Notes under the pieces: generated by a model
What the model was told of the DNA's origin: nothing
Seen by the model: only the letters and a program-made list of their open reading frames with translations
Databases searched by the model: none
Source: UBA1494_A sp963973975
GTDB taxonomy: Bacteria; Bacteroidota; Bacteroidia; Flavobacteriales_E; Vicingaceae
DNA: 27,885 nucleotides
Direction of reading: 5' to 3'
Assembly (NCBI GenBank): GCA_963973975.1
Contig: CAXBCF010000032.1
Span: 1-27,885 of the forward strand
Part shown: positions 17,021-25,352 of the stretch, in pieces
Layout: every line of letters starts with the position of its first letter
Position numbering within the stretch: position 1 is the stretch's first letter
Program-made: the position numbers and the translations under genes

Positions 17021-17311
17021 TGCCCTGTTCGCTCCGCTCAAAGTTGGTAAAACAGAAAAGTTATCAACAAAGCCACCAAATCGCCCCAATCCCTTTCTCT
17101 CACTTGCTTTCCTTCCTTTTTCTCTCTCTTTTTTCTTTTACCCCATTCCGCTTGGGATGCAATTTCCACAAGACTTCCTTGCAAAACACTTCGCTACAAC
17201 GAAGTTGATGATAATAGGCACTTTGATTCATAATTTGGAATGTTTTGCTTTTTTATATGAATAAGAAAATAAAAAACAAGTACCTATCAAAAAGACAAGA
17301 TTTTTAAATTT
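17021..17311. other. Gene-free stretch between orphan Rhs operon and insertion sequence
   Basis: Pyrimidine-rich on the plus strand up to about 17,210, like the region after the recombinases, with which it shares the 10-mer CATTCCGCTT (17144-17153 and 14594-14603). An inverted repeat ACTTCG/CGAAGT with a 6-base centre lies at 17188-17205. A single one-mismatch DnaA-box-like TTATCAACA is at 17061-17069. After about 17,210 the sequence turns A/T-rich like the flanks. No gene is supported. Confidence 0.55.
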
Positions 17312-18742
17312 TGTACAGTTGATTGGTTGAATTATTGACAGATAGTGCAATTCAATTTCTTATTTTCAAGAATTCTAAGTGCTTTGGCGTAAATTTTCTC
17401 TATACTGAAATTTATTTTTACAGTAGCATTAGTATAGGCTTCCATTGGCGTTAATCCGTCTAGAGAACCATGTGGTCTTACTTCATTATAATCTTTTACG
17501 ATTAGCTTAAGACAATCAACTAATTTTTCAAAAGTATTAGGCATAAAATACCTTAGATATCTTTTCATGATTTTGTTAATCGCTTCCACAGGAGAATTAG
17601 AAAAAGAAATATCTTTTAGGGCAATTACTTTTGTGATTTCGGGTCTGGTAATTTCTTGTAACAGTTTATCAATAGTAAGGTTATTGTTTTCACCGCCGCC
17701 ATCAGCAATTAAAGTAGAAGTAAGGTGTTTTGGATAGTACTGGTGAATTGTTGAAATTGTTTGCACTAAGGCATTTTTTACATTTTCGGCATCTTTAGTC
17801 AGTGCAACGCTCCAACCTAAGATTTTTTTTGAAAAATTATCACTTACAAAAACAATAGCCGCTTTATATCTATTTTCTAATTCCCAAAACGTAGTGTCCA
17901 CATGCAAGTATTCATTCGGAACTTTCGCATTCAAACCTTTTTTCTGATTTGATTTTATAGCCCATTTTCTTTTAAGACCCAATAAGTTAACATATTTGTA
18001 AAACGTACTCTTAGAAAGGTGAAATTGATTGTTTCTAATGCCGTAGTAGTATAATGATATAGCAGGCCAACACTTAAGTTCAGTTTGTTCATATAAGGAT
18101 TTTATTTTCTCTACTTCATTTGTTGCTAATTGCAATGGGTGTCTTTTAAAGCATAGCTGAAGAGGAGATAATCCACATTTTAACTTAACACGTGAGAGCC
18201 TTTCGTTAAAAGCTGATGAAGACATATGTACAAGTTTAAAAACTAATTTTTTCGGAAAAACAGTGAACAAACGCTGAATTTCACAAACTATAATTTCTTG
18301 ATGTTCTTTAGCTTTATTAAGCATGGGCATCACAATTTTGGAAATACTTACCCAAAATTTAGCTACGATCTGAAAGGTACGCTTAAGGTTAGTGTAATTT
18401 TGAAAGAGCTCATAATATTCTAATGCTTCATTTTGTATTTGCTTGGCTTCATGTCCGAAATAAGTTTGATAGTCAAGATTTCTCCATCCAGAAGCTGTGG
18501 AATGAGGAATTTGAGATTTTATATTCTTCGGGAGCAGGTTTTCTTTATTTTGATTGTAAAGTTGAATGATAAAAGAATCATATTTTTTTCTTTGGGGAGA
18601 TAGCATTTTTAATGAATTAGTTGATTAGCCTAATTATATTGAATGATAGGTTGTTCATTTTTTTAGAATTCCAATTATAAATCTAATAGCAAAGTATTTT
18701 TCTGGATTATTTTTAAAAAATTTTAACAATATCAATTGTCCT
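17312..18742 (-). mobile_element. Insertion sequence with one DDE transposase gene (approximate ends)
   Basis: The transposase gene is flanked by imperfect inverted repeats. The left end reads TGTACAGTTGAT (17312-17323); the right end read on the minus strand reads AGGACAATTGAT, and the two match at 9 of 12 positions. Short A/T-rich flanks (AAATTT left, TTAATTTT right) do not give a clear target duplication. Ends may be off by several bases. Family is uncertain. Confidence 0.55.
17332..18606 (-). CDS. DDE (rve-type) transposase
   Basis: A 424-residue protein. Residues 1-60 look like a DNA-binding helical segment (PHSTASGWRNL) and 120-220 like a further HTH/Zn-free linker region. The catalytic core has Asp237 (LHVDTTFWE), Asp302 (IADGGGEN) and Glu341 (SNSPVEAINKIMKRYL), then NEVRPHGSLDGLTPMEAY near the end, which is typical of rve integrase-core transposases. 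The order D, D, E fits, with 38 residues between the last two. It is encoded by one frame, unlike the frameshifted pair of many IS3 members, and appears intact. It stands alone on the minus strand between the toxin-tip region and a secreted-protein gene. The IS family is not assigned. Confidence 0.9.
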   Translation of the reverse strand: MLSPQRKKYDSFIIQLYNQNKENLLPKNIKSQIPHSTASGWRNLDYQTYFGHEAKQIQNEALEYYELFQNYTNLKRTFQIVAKFWVSISKIVMPMLNKAKEHQEIIVCEIQRLFTVFPKKLVFKLVHMSSSAFNERLSRVKLKCGLSPLQLCFKRHPLQLATNEVEKIKSLYEQTELKCWPAISLYYYGIRNNQFHLSKSTFYKYVNLLGLKRKWAIKSNQKKGLNAKVPNEYLHVDTTFWELENRYKAAIVFVSDNFSKKILGWSVALTKDAENVKNALVQTISTIHQYYPKHLTSTLIADGGGENNNLTIDKLLQEITRPEITKVIALKDISFSNSPVEAINKIMKRYLRYFMPNTFEKLVDCLKLIVKDYNEVRPHGSLDGLTPMEAYTNATVKINFSIEKIYAKALRILENKKLNCTICQ

Positions 18743-18839
18743 TAATTTTTGTGTTTAAATTGCTTTAATTTAAGTAATTATCAAAAAAAAGAGCGCTTTT
18801 TATTGCTTTTCAGTTGTCACTAAATGATAGTAAAAGTCC
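18607..18839. other. A/T-rich intergenic region upstream of the T9SS substrate gene
   Basis: Contains the right end of the insertion sequence (to about 18,742) and an A/T-rich stretch with AGCGCT flanked by A and T runs near 18,788-18,805. No gene or RNA is supported. Confidence 0.5.
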
Positions 18840-18870
18840 TTTGGCTTTAAAATCAATTACTTTAAGTTTG
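18840..18870 (+). promoter_or_regulatory. Promoter of the secreted T9SS substrate gene
   Basis: TTTG (18840-18843) and TAAGTTTG (18863-18870), with 19 bases between them, match the Bacteroidota consensus. The -7 box lies 24 bases before the ATG at 18895. Confidence 0.7.
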
Positions 18871-18894
18871 GACAAACCTTAAATCATTTATACC

Positions 18895-20844
18895 ATGAAA
18901 ACTTTATCTACTCTCTTATTCAGTTTAATTTTTAGCGCAGTTTTTGCGCAATTTAACCAGAGTATAAGTACAAACATGCTCGCACCACCAGTTGACCCTT
19001 TCACAGGAATGAATATTGGCTCACTAACAATTGGGCACAATGCAAGTGTTGCGTATACAAGTCCTAGTTACGGACATGAAATTATTGTAAGTTTTTATCA
19101 AGAAAGAGTCGATAAACGTGGTGCAACTCCATCTTCATACTTTATACCTTATTCTTCTACATGGGTTATTGTGAGTGATGAAAACGGTACTATTATTAGT
19201 AGTAATAATTTTATTGCTAATCAGATTAGTACAGCTACTTCAACTTACTTTTATAATAGTAATAGCTATTTTCATATTAAAGCAGCAATTAAACATCCAC
19301 ATAACAATGATAGAATCATTTTTACAGGAGCTATAAGTGGAGATACTACTACATTCACACAACAAATAATAGTAGGTGAATATGATGTTGTAGCCCAAAC
19401 AGTTACCAATGTAGTTGCTGAGCCAATTCAAAATTCAAGTGGTCACGCTTTGGTTGACCTTACAAATTTGACTGGGATTACTCAAATAGGGATTGCAGGA
19501 TTTTCTGAATCTTTTTTTAAGTTTAATAATAAAATGTTGTATTTAAACTATGACTATAGCTCTCAAAGCATCGTTGATATATATAGCTATGAAAACTACC
19601 CTGTAGTACCAACTGATATATTAATTGATGATGTCAATAATAATGGGGAGCTAATTATTTCAGGCATGGCAAATCGGTTTTCATTTGCAACTTATTATTG
19701 CGACTCTATTAATTTCAGCGATAGCATCACTCTTAATCTAATTTCAATCAATCCATTAAATGGGAATTTTTCAAATAATAAAGCATACTCAATGCCTCAT
19801 TTATACTCATCTGACTCCTCATTTAATCAAGTTGATGATTTTGAACCTAATTACCGCAACTTTCATTTATTAAGTTTACCTCAAAGGGGTTCATTTATTG
19901 GTGTTACAGATATTGTATTGCATAGGTATGCTGATACTTCATACAAAACAATTGCCTGGATGGAAATAGATTCAAATTTAAACATAACGTCAAACTATGC
20001 ATTATCGGAGCCTTATCTTATCAAAAATTTTAGTTTACTATTACCCAACATAGTTAGAATGCCTCAGAATAGTTATGCCATTAGTGCTGTTTCCGTAGAT
20101 TCATTAGGGGTGCTAGCAAGAGAACATGGTGTAGGATATATTTTGAATAGTGCATTTAGTCCTTTTGCCAATACACAATATATTCGTAATCATAACGACC
20201 CTGCGAGCGGGATCCTTAATGGTAATTCATATTTTACCTCAAATAGCTTAACAAGCAACAATGATATTGCATATTTTAATAATGGTAGTTCATCTACTCC
20301 ACTATCATCTTCACCTCAGCAAGATGTATATGCTTTTGGTAGTAATTTATTTAACCCTTCAGTAAATCCAATCTGTAGCGAAGAATTTAGTTTGGTTTAT
20401 CACCAAATTTGTATTAAAGAAATTTACATGTATCCAAATGATACTTTAATTATACCGCAAAATAATGAAGTCATTTTAGACCAAAATCAAATCGAAGGTG
20501 AGCTTTATAGATGTGACATTGGGCCTTCTCCATACAGCATTAAGCCAATAACTATAAATGAGGGAATAAGCCAATTTGAATCAAGCATAATGGCATGGAC
20601 TGTCTACCCAAATCCTGCAAATGATTTCTTTGAAATTTCTACTGAAGAAGTTAATGCTGGTAAGGATTTTAGTTACAACCTAGAATTGTTGGATTTAAGT
20701 GGAAGGGTAATTCTTTCAAGAGTAAACTTATATCTTTCTAGAGAGAAAATAGAACTTGGTGATATACCGTCAGGAGCATACTTAATAAAAATTACTGACA
20801 ATATTGAGGGTACTATTCAAATGAAAAAGCTGATTAAGTATTGA
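18895..20844 (+). CDS. Secreted protein with type IX secretion C-terminal sorting domain
   Basis: A 649-residue protein. The N-terminal signal peptide is MKTLSTLLFSLIFSAVFAQ, with likely cleavage after Ala18. The body (about 20-560) is rich in Ser, Asn and Thr with repeated beta-strand patterns and no catalytic motif I recognise; some segments could form a beta-propeller-like fold, but I would not insist. Residues 570-649 are a type A sorting domain: VYPNPANDFFEI, LLDLSGRVI, LGDIPSGAYLIKI, and a terminal KKLIKY. By family knowledge this domain directs export across the outer membrane by the Por/Spr machinery, followed by removal and surface attachment or release. The gene has its own promoter and appears monocistronic. 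Function of the passenger is unknown. Confidence 0.92.
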   Translation: MKTLSTLLFSLIFSAVFAQFNQSISTNMLAPPVDPFTGMNIGSLTIGHNASVAYTSPSYGHEIIVSFYQERVDKRGATPSSYFIPYSSTWVIVSDENGTIISSNNFIANQISTATSTYFYNSNSYFHIKAAIKHPHNNDRIIFTGAISGDTTTFTQQIIVGEYDVVAQTVTNVVAEPIQNSSGHALVDLTNLTGITQIGIAGFSESFFKFNNKMLYLNYDYSSQSIVDIYSYENYPVVPTDILIDDVNNNGELIISGMANRFSFATYYCDSINFSDSITLNLISINPLNGNFSNNKAYSMPHLYSSDSSFNQVDDFEPNYRNFHLLSLPQRGSFIGVTDIVLHRYADTSYKTIAWMEIDSNLNITSNYALSEPYLIKNFSLLLPNIVRMPQNSYAISAVSVDSLGVLAREHGVGYILNSAFSPFANTQYIRNHNDPASGILNGNSYFTSNSLTSNNDIAYFNNGSSSTPLSSSPQQDVYAFGSNLFNPSVNPICSEEFSLVYHQICIKEIYMYPNDTLIIPQNNEVILDQNQIEGELYRCDIGPSPYSIKPITINEGISQFESSIMAWTVYPNPANDFFEISTEEVNAGKDFSYNLELLDLSGRVILSRVNLYLSREKIELGDIPSGAYLIKITDNIEGTIQMKKLIKY

Positions 20845-21290
20845 TTAATAGTATTTTAAGGTTTTTTAAGTGCTTGATAAGAGTATTAATATTAAAAAAG
20901 GTATTAATAATTTAGAATGTTGCTCAAATTAGTATAGTTTTTAAATTATTAAAATGCTTCAATCTTTCGGATTTTCAATTTGAAAAAGAAAGAAATTATA
21001 TCAACCGATATTTCTTTTTCTTTCTTATTGCTACAAAATAAGTTTAAGAAATTTCCAAGATATTTTGTCTAGATATTGATTATATTAACAACTTACATTT
21101 TGTATAGGGAAATAGGTTTATAGCAAAACTCATAAAGTTGTTTTTAATGTCAAGAATGAGAATTCGGATATAGCTCTTGAAACTTCTTTATTTGTTTGAG
21201 TAAATAATTAAGCTGTTGAGTTTTTTAAGGATATACACTAGCTCTATAGCAAAAGGAAGAACATCAATAATTTTTGAAAATAAAGAAGTT
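20845..21290. other. Intergenic region between convergent genes
   Basis: A 446-base A/T-rich gap with no supported gene. It holds a 9-bp direct repeat GTATTAATA at 20883-20891 and 20901-20909 (18 bp apart) and the terminator-like structure listed separately. The rest shows nothing I can interpret. Confidence 0.5.
20982..21026. terminator. Likely bidirectional terminator between convergent genes
   Basis: An imperfect stem formed by GAAAAAGAAAGAAAT and ATTTCTTTTTCTTTC around ATATC-AACC-GATAT. Purine runs on one side and pyrimidine runs on the other give T-rich tails in both directions, suiting the two convergent transcripts. Confidence 0.5.
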
Positions 21291-23987
21291 TTAGTAAGAC
21301 AGTTTCAAGCTAAAAGAACCACCTGAATTAATTTTACTGCTGTATTGGACTAGGAATATACCCCCTGCACCGATATTTAAGTTTTTTATTAATTGATAAT
21401 TAAAGCCACAGCGTAAAATTTCTGAATAAAAATCATTTGCAAAGTTTTTTGCAATGTTTAATGTGCCTGATAATTTATCATTGATTTGTTGACTATACGA
21501 GCTTGAAATGAAGCGAATTGATTTGAAAATATCAAAGTAAGAGCTGGTAAAAGAAAAAGACATATTCTCATTTGAAATACTCAAAAAGTGTTGAAACCCT
21601 TTTTGAGTTGTAAAGTCATCGGAGAAGTTATTTCTAAGTTCACTATAAATTAATGCAGTATTATAAATAGTCTTCTTCACTTTTTTGAAATAAAACATCC
21701 GTGCTAAAAAAACACTAGTGTTTGCATCAATTCCACTAAAAGAGGTATCGATTTTATTAACGATATCAACTGTTATAGGAGAATAGGTGAACTGAAAATT
21801 TGGAATTCGTTTGAACTTGGTTCCGACATCAAAAAAAAGTTTTTTAGTTTGATTCGTTAATTCTTTCTGTTCAAAATTTCGATTGATGACGCTGTAATTA
21901 TTCTTGAGATAGACTTTATTTTTAAATAATCTGAGCTTATAACCAAAGGTATAAACTTGTTGATTTCTAATGAGAAAATAAACTCCATCCGAATTGAAGT
22001 CTGACCCAACTTGCTCATACTCTAAACTTAAATCTAGAAAATCTACTGGCATAAAATTTAAACTACCATAGTAGGCCGCTGTTTTAGAAAAATTCTCTGT
22101 CCTACTTTCTTCAAACGTTAAATTTTCGTGTGATTGGTTAATTTCCAAATCATAGTAAAATAAGTGAGAGAGCTCACCTCTAGCATTTAAACTTGTCAGA
22201 AAATAATTTGGTGATATAGAGCTTAACTCTTCATTAATCGCAATGTCTTTATATTCTGTCAGACGAACAGTAGGCTGAAAGAAAGAATGTGTTTGGTTTG
22301 AAAAATAAGCACTTGTAACACGTTTATTGCTAGGCGCTAAGTCTAAAAAAATAGATTGAAAGTCATTAATTTTTCCGTAAAGCATTCCAATTCTATTGTT
22401 AGGATTCAATAGAAAAGCAGTATTAACACCTTTCATTTCTACATCACGAATTGAGTACCTTCCTGCGTACTCATAAAAATTACCTAGCTGAAATTTCTCA
22501 AACCGTAAAAAAACAGATGCAGGATTATTGCTTGAAAATTTTTGATAGAGATTTGTCGGGCTTAATTCGTTTAAATCTGTACTAAGTGGATTCTGTTTAA
22601 TGTAATTAAGATACTCCTGCTTTTTCTGATTAGACTGCTTTAGTGATTGAATTAACTCTTTAACCTTGTTGATGTTAGCTTGATTTAAATTCGAATCAAT
22701 TCCAGGAGTAGAGTTGGAAGAATCGGATGAATTTAAATTGTTTTTACTTAAATCTAAATTTGATCCTGAAAGCGAATCAAGGTTAAACAGAGAATCATTC
22801 CTTTTACTTAGTTGTTCAATCTTTATATCTTCAGTTATCAAGCTGTCAATAAATAATTCCTCGCTTGGGTAGTTAATCATTGTGTTTTGAATCTTTTGAA
22901 GCCGTTCAATTGCTTTAGTATTTTCACTAATATCAAAATTTACTTCATTTAAGCTATACTGCTTATTTTCAGCTTCTTCTTTCAGCTTGTTTTGCATTCG
23001 GTTACGATACTGGTTAATGTCAAATTCAAAAGAGAAAAAGTTCCTAAAGTTGGGACTGAGGTTACTATTTGTTGAATGATGCGCTTTGACAATAAACGGA
23101 AGACCCATTAAATCAAGCTCATTGTGGGAGTAAATTGCAGTAAATGGATATTGAGCATTGTTGCTATGCATCGGTGTTTCTGAGAAGAAATTAGACTCTA
23201 AAGTAGTAGTCCCTTTTATGCTTGCAATTTTTGACTTTGGAGCTGGTTTTGGTGGATTTGTCTTTATTTCATCTTCGGAATAAACTTCCTTAAATACACC
23301 GTCAATGTAGTAGAGCGTGTCCTCATAAAGCACATCGTTTGATAAATCTGTAAAGTTTAAATAGAGAACTCTATTTGTTAGTGGTTTTGAGGGAATGAGT
23401 TCTTTTACTTTGAGATTGCTGTCAATTGCAGGATTAAATAAAAATTCTTCTGTAAACATTAGGGAGTCTATGGTACTACTTTTTACTTTGAGACGAATAT
23501 TCGTATCAACGATGTTTTTGAATCTTAAAGTAGAATCATTTAGTTCAATTGAAATTTTTTGAACTTTAGGAATTACTAGGCGATGTTGACTTAAATTGGA
23601 ATCATTGATGTTGTTAAGTTTTGTCCGAACTACCTCAAAATTCAATATTGAATCACCCTCTTGAATTATTTTTTTATTGATTGTGATGTAAAAGTTCTTG
23701 TTGTTAATTCCCTTTTTGATAAGAAAAGTATCTTTTGCAAAGAGTTCAGTAGAATTATTACTTGATAACTGATTTACTTTTAGTTTAATCAAATATGGAG
23801 CACCCATATTTATGTTCATTAAGCTTAATTTGATAGTCGAGTCATTTTTCCATGAAAATTGAGCAGAGATGTCAAGCTCATTTTTTTGAGAAAATAAATT
23901 ATTCAAGCCAAAAAAGAGGCAACATAAAAAAAAGAGTAATGACTTTTTTCTTCTCACAAAATAAAAATTTAACCTAAAAGCCATCAA
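21291..23987 (-). CDS. Large exported protein with C-terminal outer-membrane beta-barrel character
   Basis: An 898-residue protein. After a basic start, an N-terminal hydrophobic signal (about residues 14-34, KKSLLFFLCCLFFGLNNLFSQ) indicates export. Residues 35-230 are strand-rich, Ig-like in character. About 330-480 is charged and helical, with asparagine/serine-rich linkers and probable coiled coil (NKLKEEAENKQYSLNEV, VKELIQSLKQSNQKKQEYL). From about 500 onward, alternating hydrophobic/aromatic strands run to a terminal aromatic residue (GGSFSLKLSY), as in outer-membrane barrels. It starts 140 bp from the divergent gene that precedes a giant Rhs protein, so it may help export or anchor that protein; this is inference from adjacency. 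No named family is recognised. A Met one codon later is an equally possible start. Confidence 0.8.
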   Translation of the reverse strand: MMAFRLNFYFVRRKKSLLFFLCCLFFGLNNLFSQKNELDISAQFSWKNDSTIKLSLMNINMGAPYLIKLKVNQLSSNNSTELFAKDTFLIKKGINNKNFYITINKKIIQEGDSILNFEVVRTKLNNINDSNLSQHRLVIPKVQKISIELNDSTLRFKNIVDTNIRLKVKSSTIDSLMFTEEFLFNPAIDSNLKVKELIPSKPLTNRVLYLNFTDLSNDVLYEDTLYYIDGVFKEVYSEDEIKTNPPKPAPKSKIASIKGTTTLESNFFSETPMHSNNAQYPFTAIYSHNELDLMGLPFIVKAHHSTNSNLSPNFRNFFSFEFDINQYRNRMQNKLKEEAENKQYSLNEVNFDISENTKAIERLQKIQNTMINYPSEELFIDSLITEDIKIEQLSKRNDSLFNLDSLSGSNLDLSKNNLNSSDSSNSTPGIDSNLNQANINKVKELIQSLKQSNQKKQEYLNYIKQNPLSTDLNELSPTNLYQKFSSNNPASVFLRFEKFQLGNFYEYAGRYSIRDVEMKGVNTAFLLNPNNRIGMLYGKINDFQSIFLDLAPSNKRVTSAYFSNQTHSFFQPTVRLTEYKDIAINEELSSISPNYFLTSLNARGELSHLFYYDLEINQSHENLTFEESRTENFSKTAAYYGSLNFMPVDFLDLSLEYEQVGSDFNSDGVYFLIRNQQVYTFGYKLRLFKNKVYLKNNYSVINRNFEQKELTNQTKKLFFDVGTKFKRIPNFQFTYSPITVDIVNKIDTSFSGIDANTSVFLARMFYFKKVKKTIYNTALIYSELRNNFSDDFTTQKGFQHFLSISNENMSFSFTSSYFDIFKSIRFISSSYSQQINDKLSGTLNIAKNFANDFYSEILRCGFNYQLIKNLNIGAGGIFLVQYSSKINSGGSFSLKLSY

Positions 23988-24040
23988 GTAAGAATGATAG
24001 GAAGTGTTACTAAACTTCTTTTCAGCTAATTTATAGCATT

Positions 24041-24074
24041 CAAACCTATATTCGGCGTATTAATTTTAGAACAA
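24041..24074 (-). promoter_or_regulatory. Possible promoter of the barrel-like protein gene
   Basis: On the minus strand TAGGTTTG (24048-24041) matches the TAnnTTTG box, 53 bases before the start codon. A TTG (24074-24072) lies 23 bases upstream, which is longer than usual, so only the -7 box is persuasive. Confidence 0.4.
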
Positions 24075-24097
24075 TGTTATGTTAAAATTTTTTTCCA

Positions 24098-24130
24098 TTT
24101 GTTAAAAATTAAAAACATTTCCCTATTTTG
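24098..24130 (+). promoter_or_regulatory. Possible promoter of the secreted Ig-like / Rhs operon
   Basis: TTTG (24098-24101) and TATTTTG (24124-24130), 22 bases apart, resemble a Bacteroidota promoter but deviate in both box and spacing. A related TATTTTG lies upstream of the orphan Rhs gene. Confidence 0.3.
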
Positions 24131-24202
24131 TGCCCGTTAACTTATGTTAAAACGCTTATTAATACTGTAAAAATCATGGCTAACCTCATTAAAATTAAAT
24201 AC

Positions 24203-25306
24203 ATGCGTAAGCAATTAAGCCTATTTATTGTCTCATTTTTTTGCTTCATCAATTTTTCAACTGGGCAAAATATTCAAATGGTGTTGGACCCTTTGAATCC
24301 ATTCCAGAAAAGTTCGCTTTTCAACTTAACAATTATGAATGCATCTAATTATTCAGGACAGTTAAGTTTAAAGGCAGTACTAAAAAGCAGAGGAGGGAAA
24401 GTATTAATGATTCAAGAAAGTATTCAAGAATTAACTGCCAATGCAAGTAAAAGCATAAGAGGAGAAGCTGTGCAGTATACAACAAATTACATGGATAACA
24501 CCTTTGCAGGGATTTATCAATCGGCTAACCAATTACCTCCTTACAATTACGTGCTTTGTATTGAACTGATTGCAATTGGAGATCAATCGACAAGAGCAGA
24601 AGAGTGTATAGAGTACCACGCAACAGATTTTCTAAATATAACTAGCGTATACCCACCTGAGGATGGTGAGATAAATGAAGAAAGGCCGTTGTTTGTATGG
24701 ATGAATGTAGACCCAAGTCCTGCATTTAGTTATGATTTCAGATTAGTAAAGCTTGAAGAGGGTCAAAATCCAAATGCTGCGATGAGAAGAAATAATCCAC
24801 TGATTACAATGGATAATATTTCTGGATCACAACTTCAATTTCCATCAGATGCTCCCCCTTTAGTTCAAAATGAGCAATACGCTTGGCAACTGAATGTCAA
24901 TTTCGCAGGTGAAAAAGTAACACAGACAGAGCCTTCAGTTTTCACATTTAAGGAAACAGAAGAGTACATTGAAATACCAAGAGATTTGTCATACGTGGAC
25001 ATAAATGATGTTGAAAGTGGTATAAGTCTTTATGCTGTGGGTGAGTTCAAGTTTAAAGTTACGACTGACAAAGCAACTACTTTAGAAGTACAACTTTTTG
25101 AGAATAAGAAAAAAGGGAAAAAGCAAATTCAGTTAGATGAAAATCAATTTAAGACAGGTATTGGAGAGAATAAATTTGAATTGGATTTGAGAGAACAAGT
25201 GTATTTAAAGCATTTAAAAGAATATCCAATTACGCTGAAGAATTTAGAAACAGGAAAGTCTTATCAATTTGTAATTAAGTACGTTAATCCTGATTACATT
25301 AAATAA
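24203..25306 (+). CDS. Secreted protein with Ig/fibronectin-like domains
   Basis: A 367-residue protein from the ATG at 24203, chosen because it gives a clean signal peptide (MRKQLSLFIVSFFCFINFST, cleavage near STGQ). An ATG at 24176 or a TTG at 24128 in the same frame would put extra residues before it. The mature protein is strand-rich: an N-terminal domain, then a fibronectin/Ig-like segment (VYPPEDGEINEERPLFVWM to EQYAWQLNVNF, about 150-270), then a lysine-rich C-terminal domain. No sorting domain or lipobox is present, so it probably stays in the periplasm or binds the outer-membrane partner. It is followed after 46 bases by the Rhs-type gene and is divergent from the barrel-like gene. 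It may act as a chaperone or adaptor; this is inferred from context. Confidence 0.8.
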   Translation: MRKQLSLFIVSFFCFINFSTGQNIQMVLDPLNPFQKSSLFNLTIMNASNYSGQLSLKAVLKSRGGKVLMIQESIQELTANASKSIRGEAVQYTTNYMDNTFAGIYQSANQLPPYNYVLCIELIAIGDQSTRAEECIEYHATDFLNITSVYPPEDGEINEERPLFVWMNVDPSPAFSYDFRLVKLEEGQNPNAAMRRNNPLITMDNISGSQLQFPSDAPPLVQNEQYAWQLNVNFAGEKVTQTEPSVFTFKETEEYIEIPRDLSYVDINDVESGISLYAVGEFKFKVTTDKATTLEVQLFENKKKGKKQIQLDENQFKTGIGENKFELDLREQVYLKHLKEYPITLKNLETGKSYQFVIKYVNPDYIK

Positions 25307-25352
25307 ATAAACATTCAGAAGTAGTTTTTTTGAAACAACAAACAACATAATT

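Noticed and set aside
17061..17069. DnaA box TTATCAACA as evidence of an origin
   Set aside because: A single one-mismatch 9-mer in A/T-rich DNA is expected by chance and no cluster of boxes was seen.
17008..17208. A 66-codon plus-strand frame after the terminator
   Set aside because: It begins inside the terminator stem and reads through pyrimidine-rich DNA; the Phe/Leu/Ser translation reflects composition.
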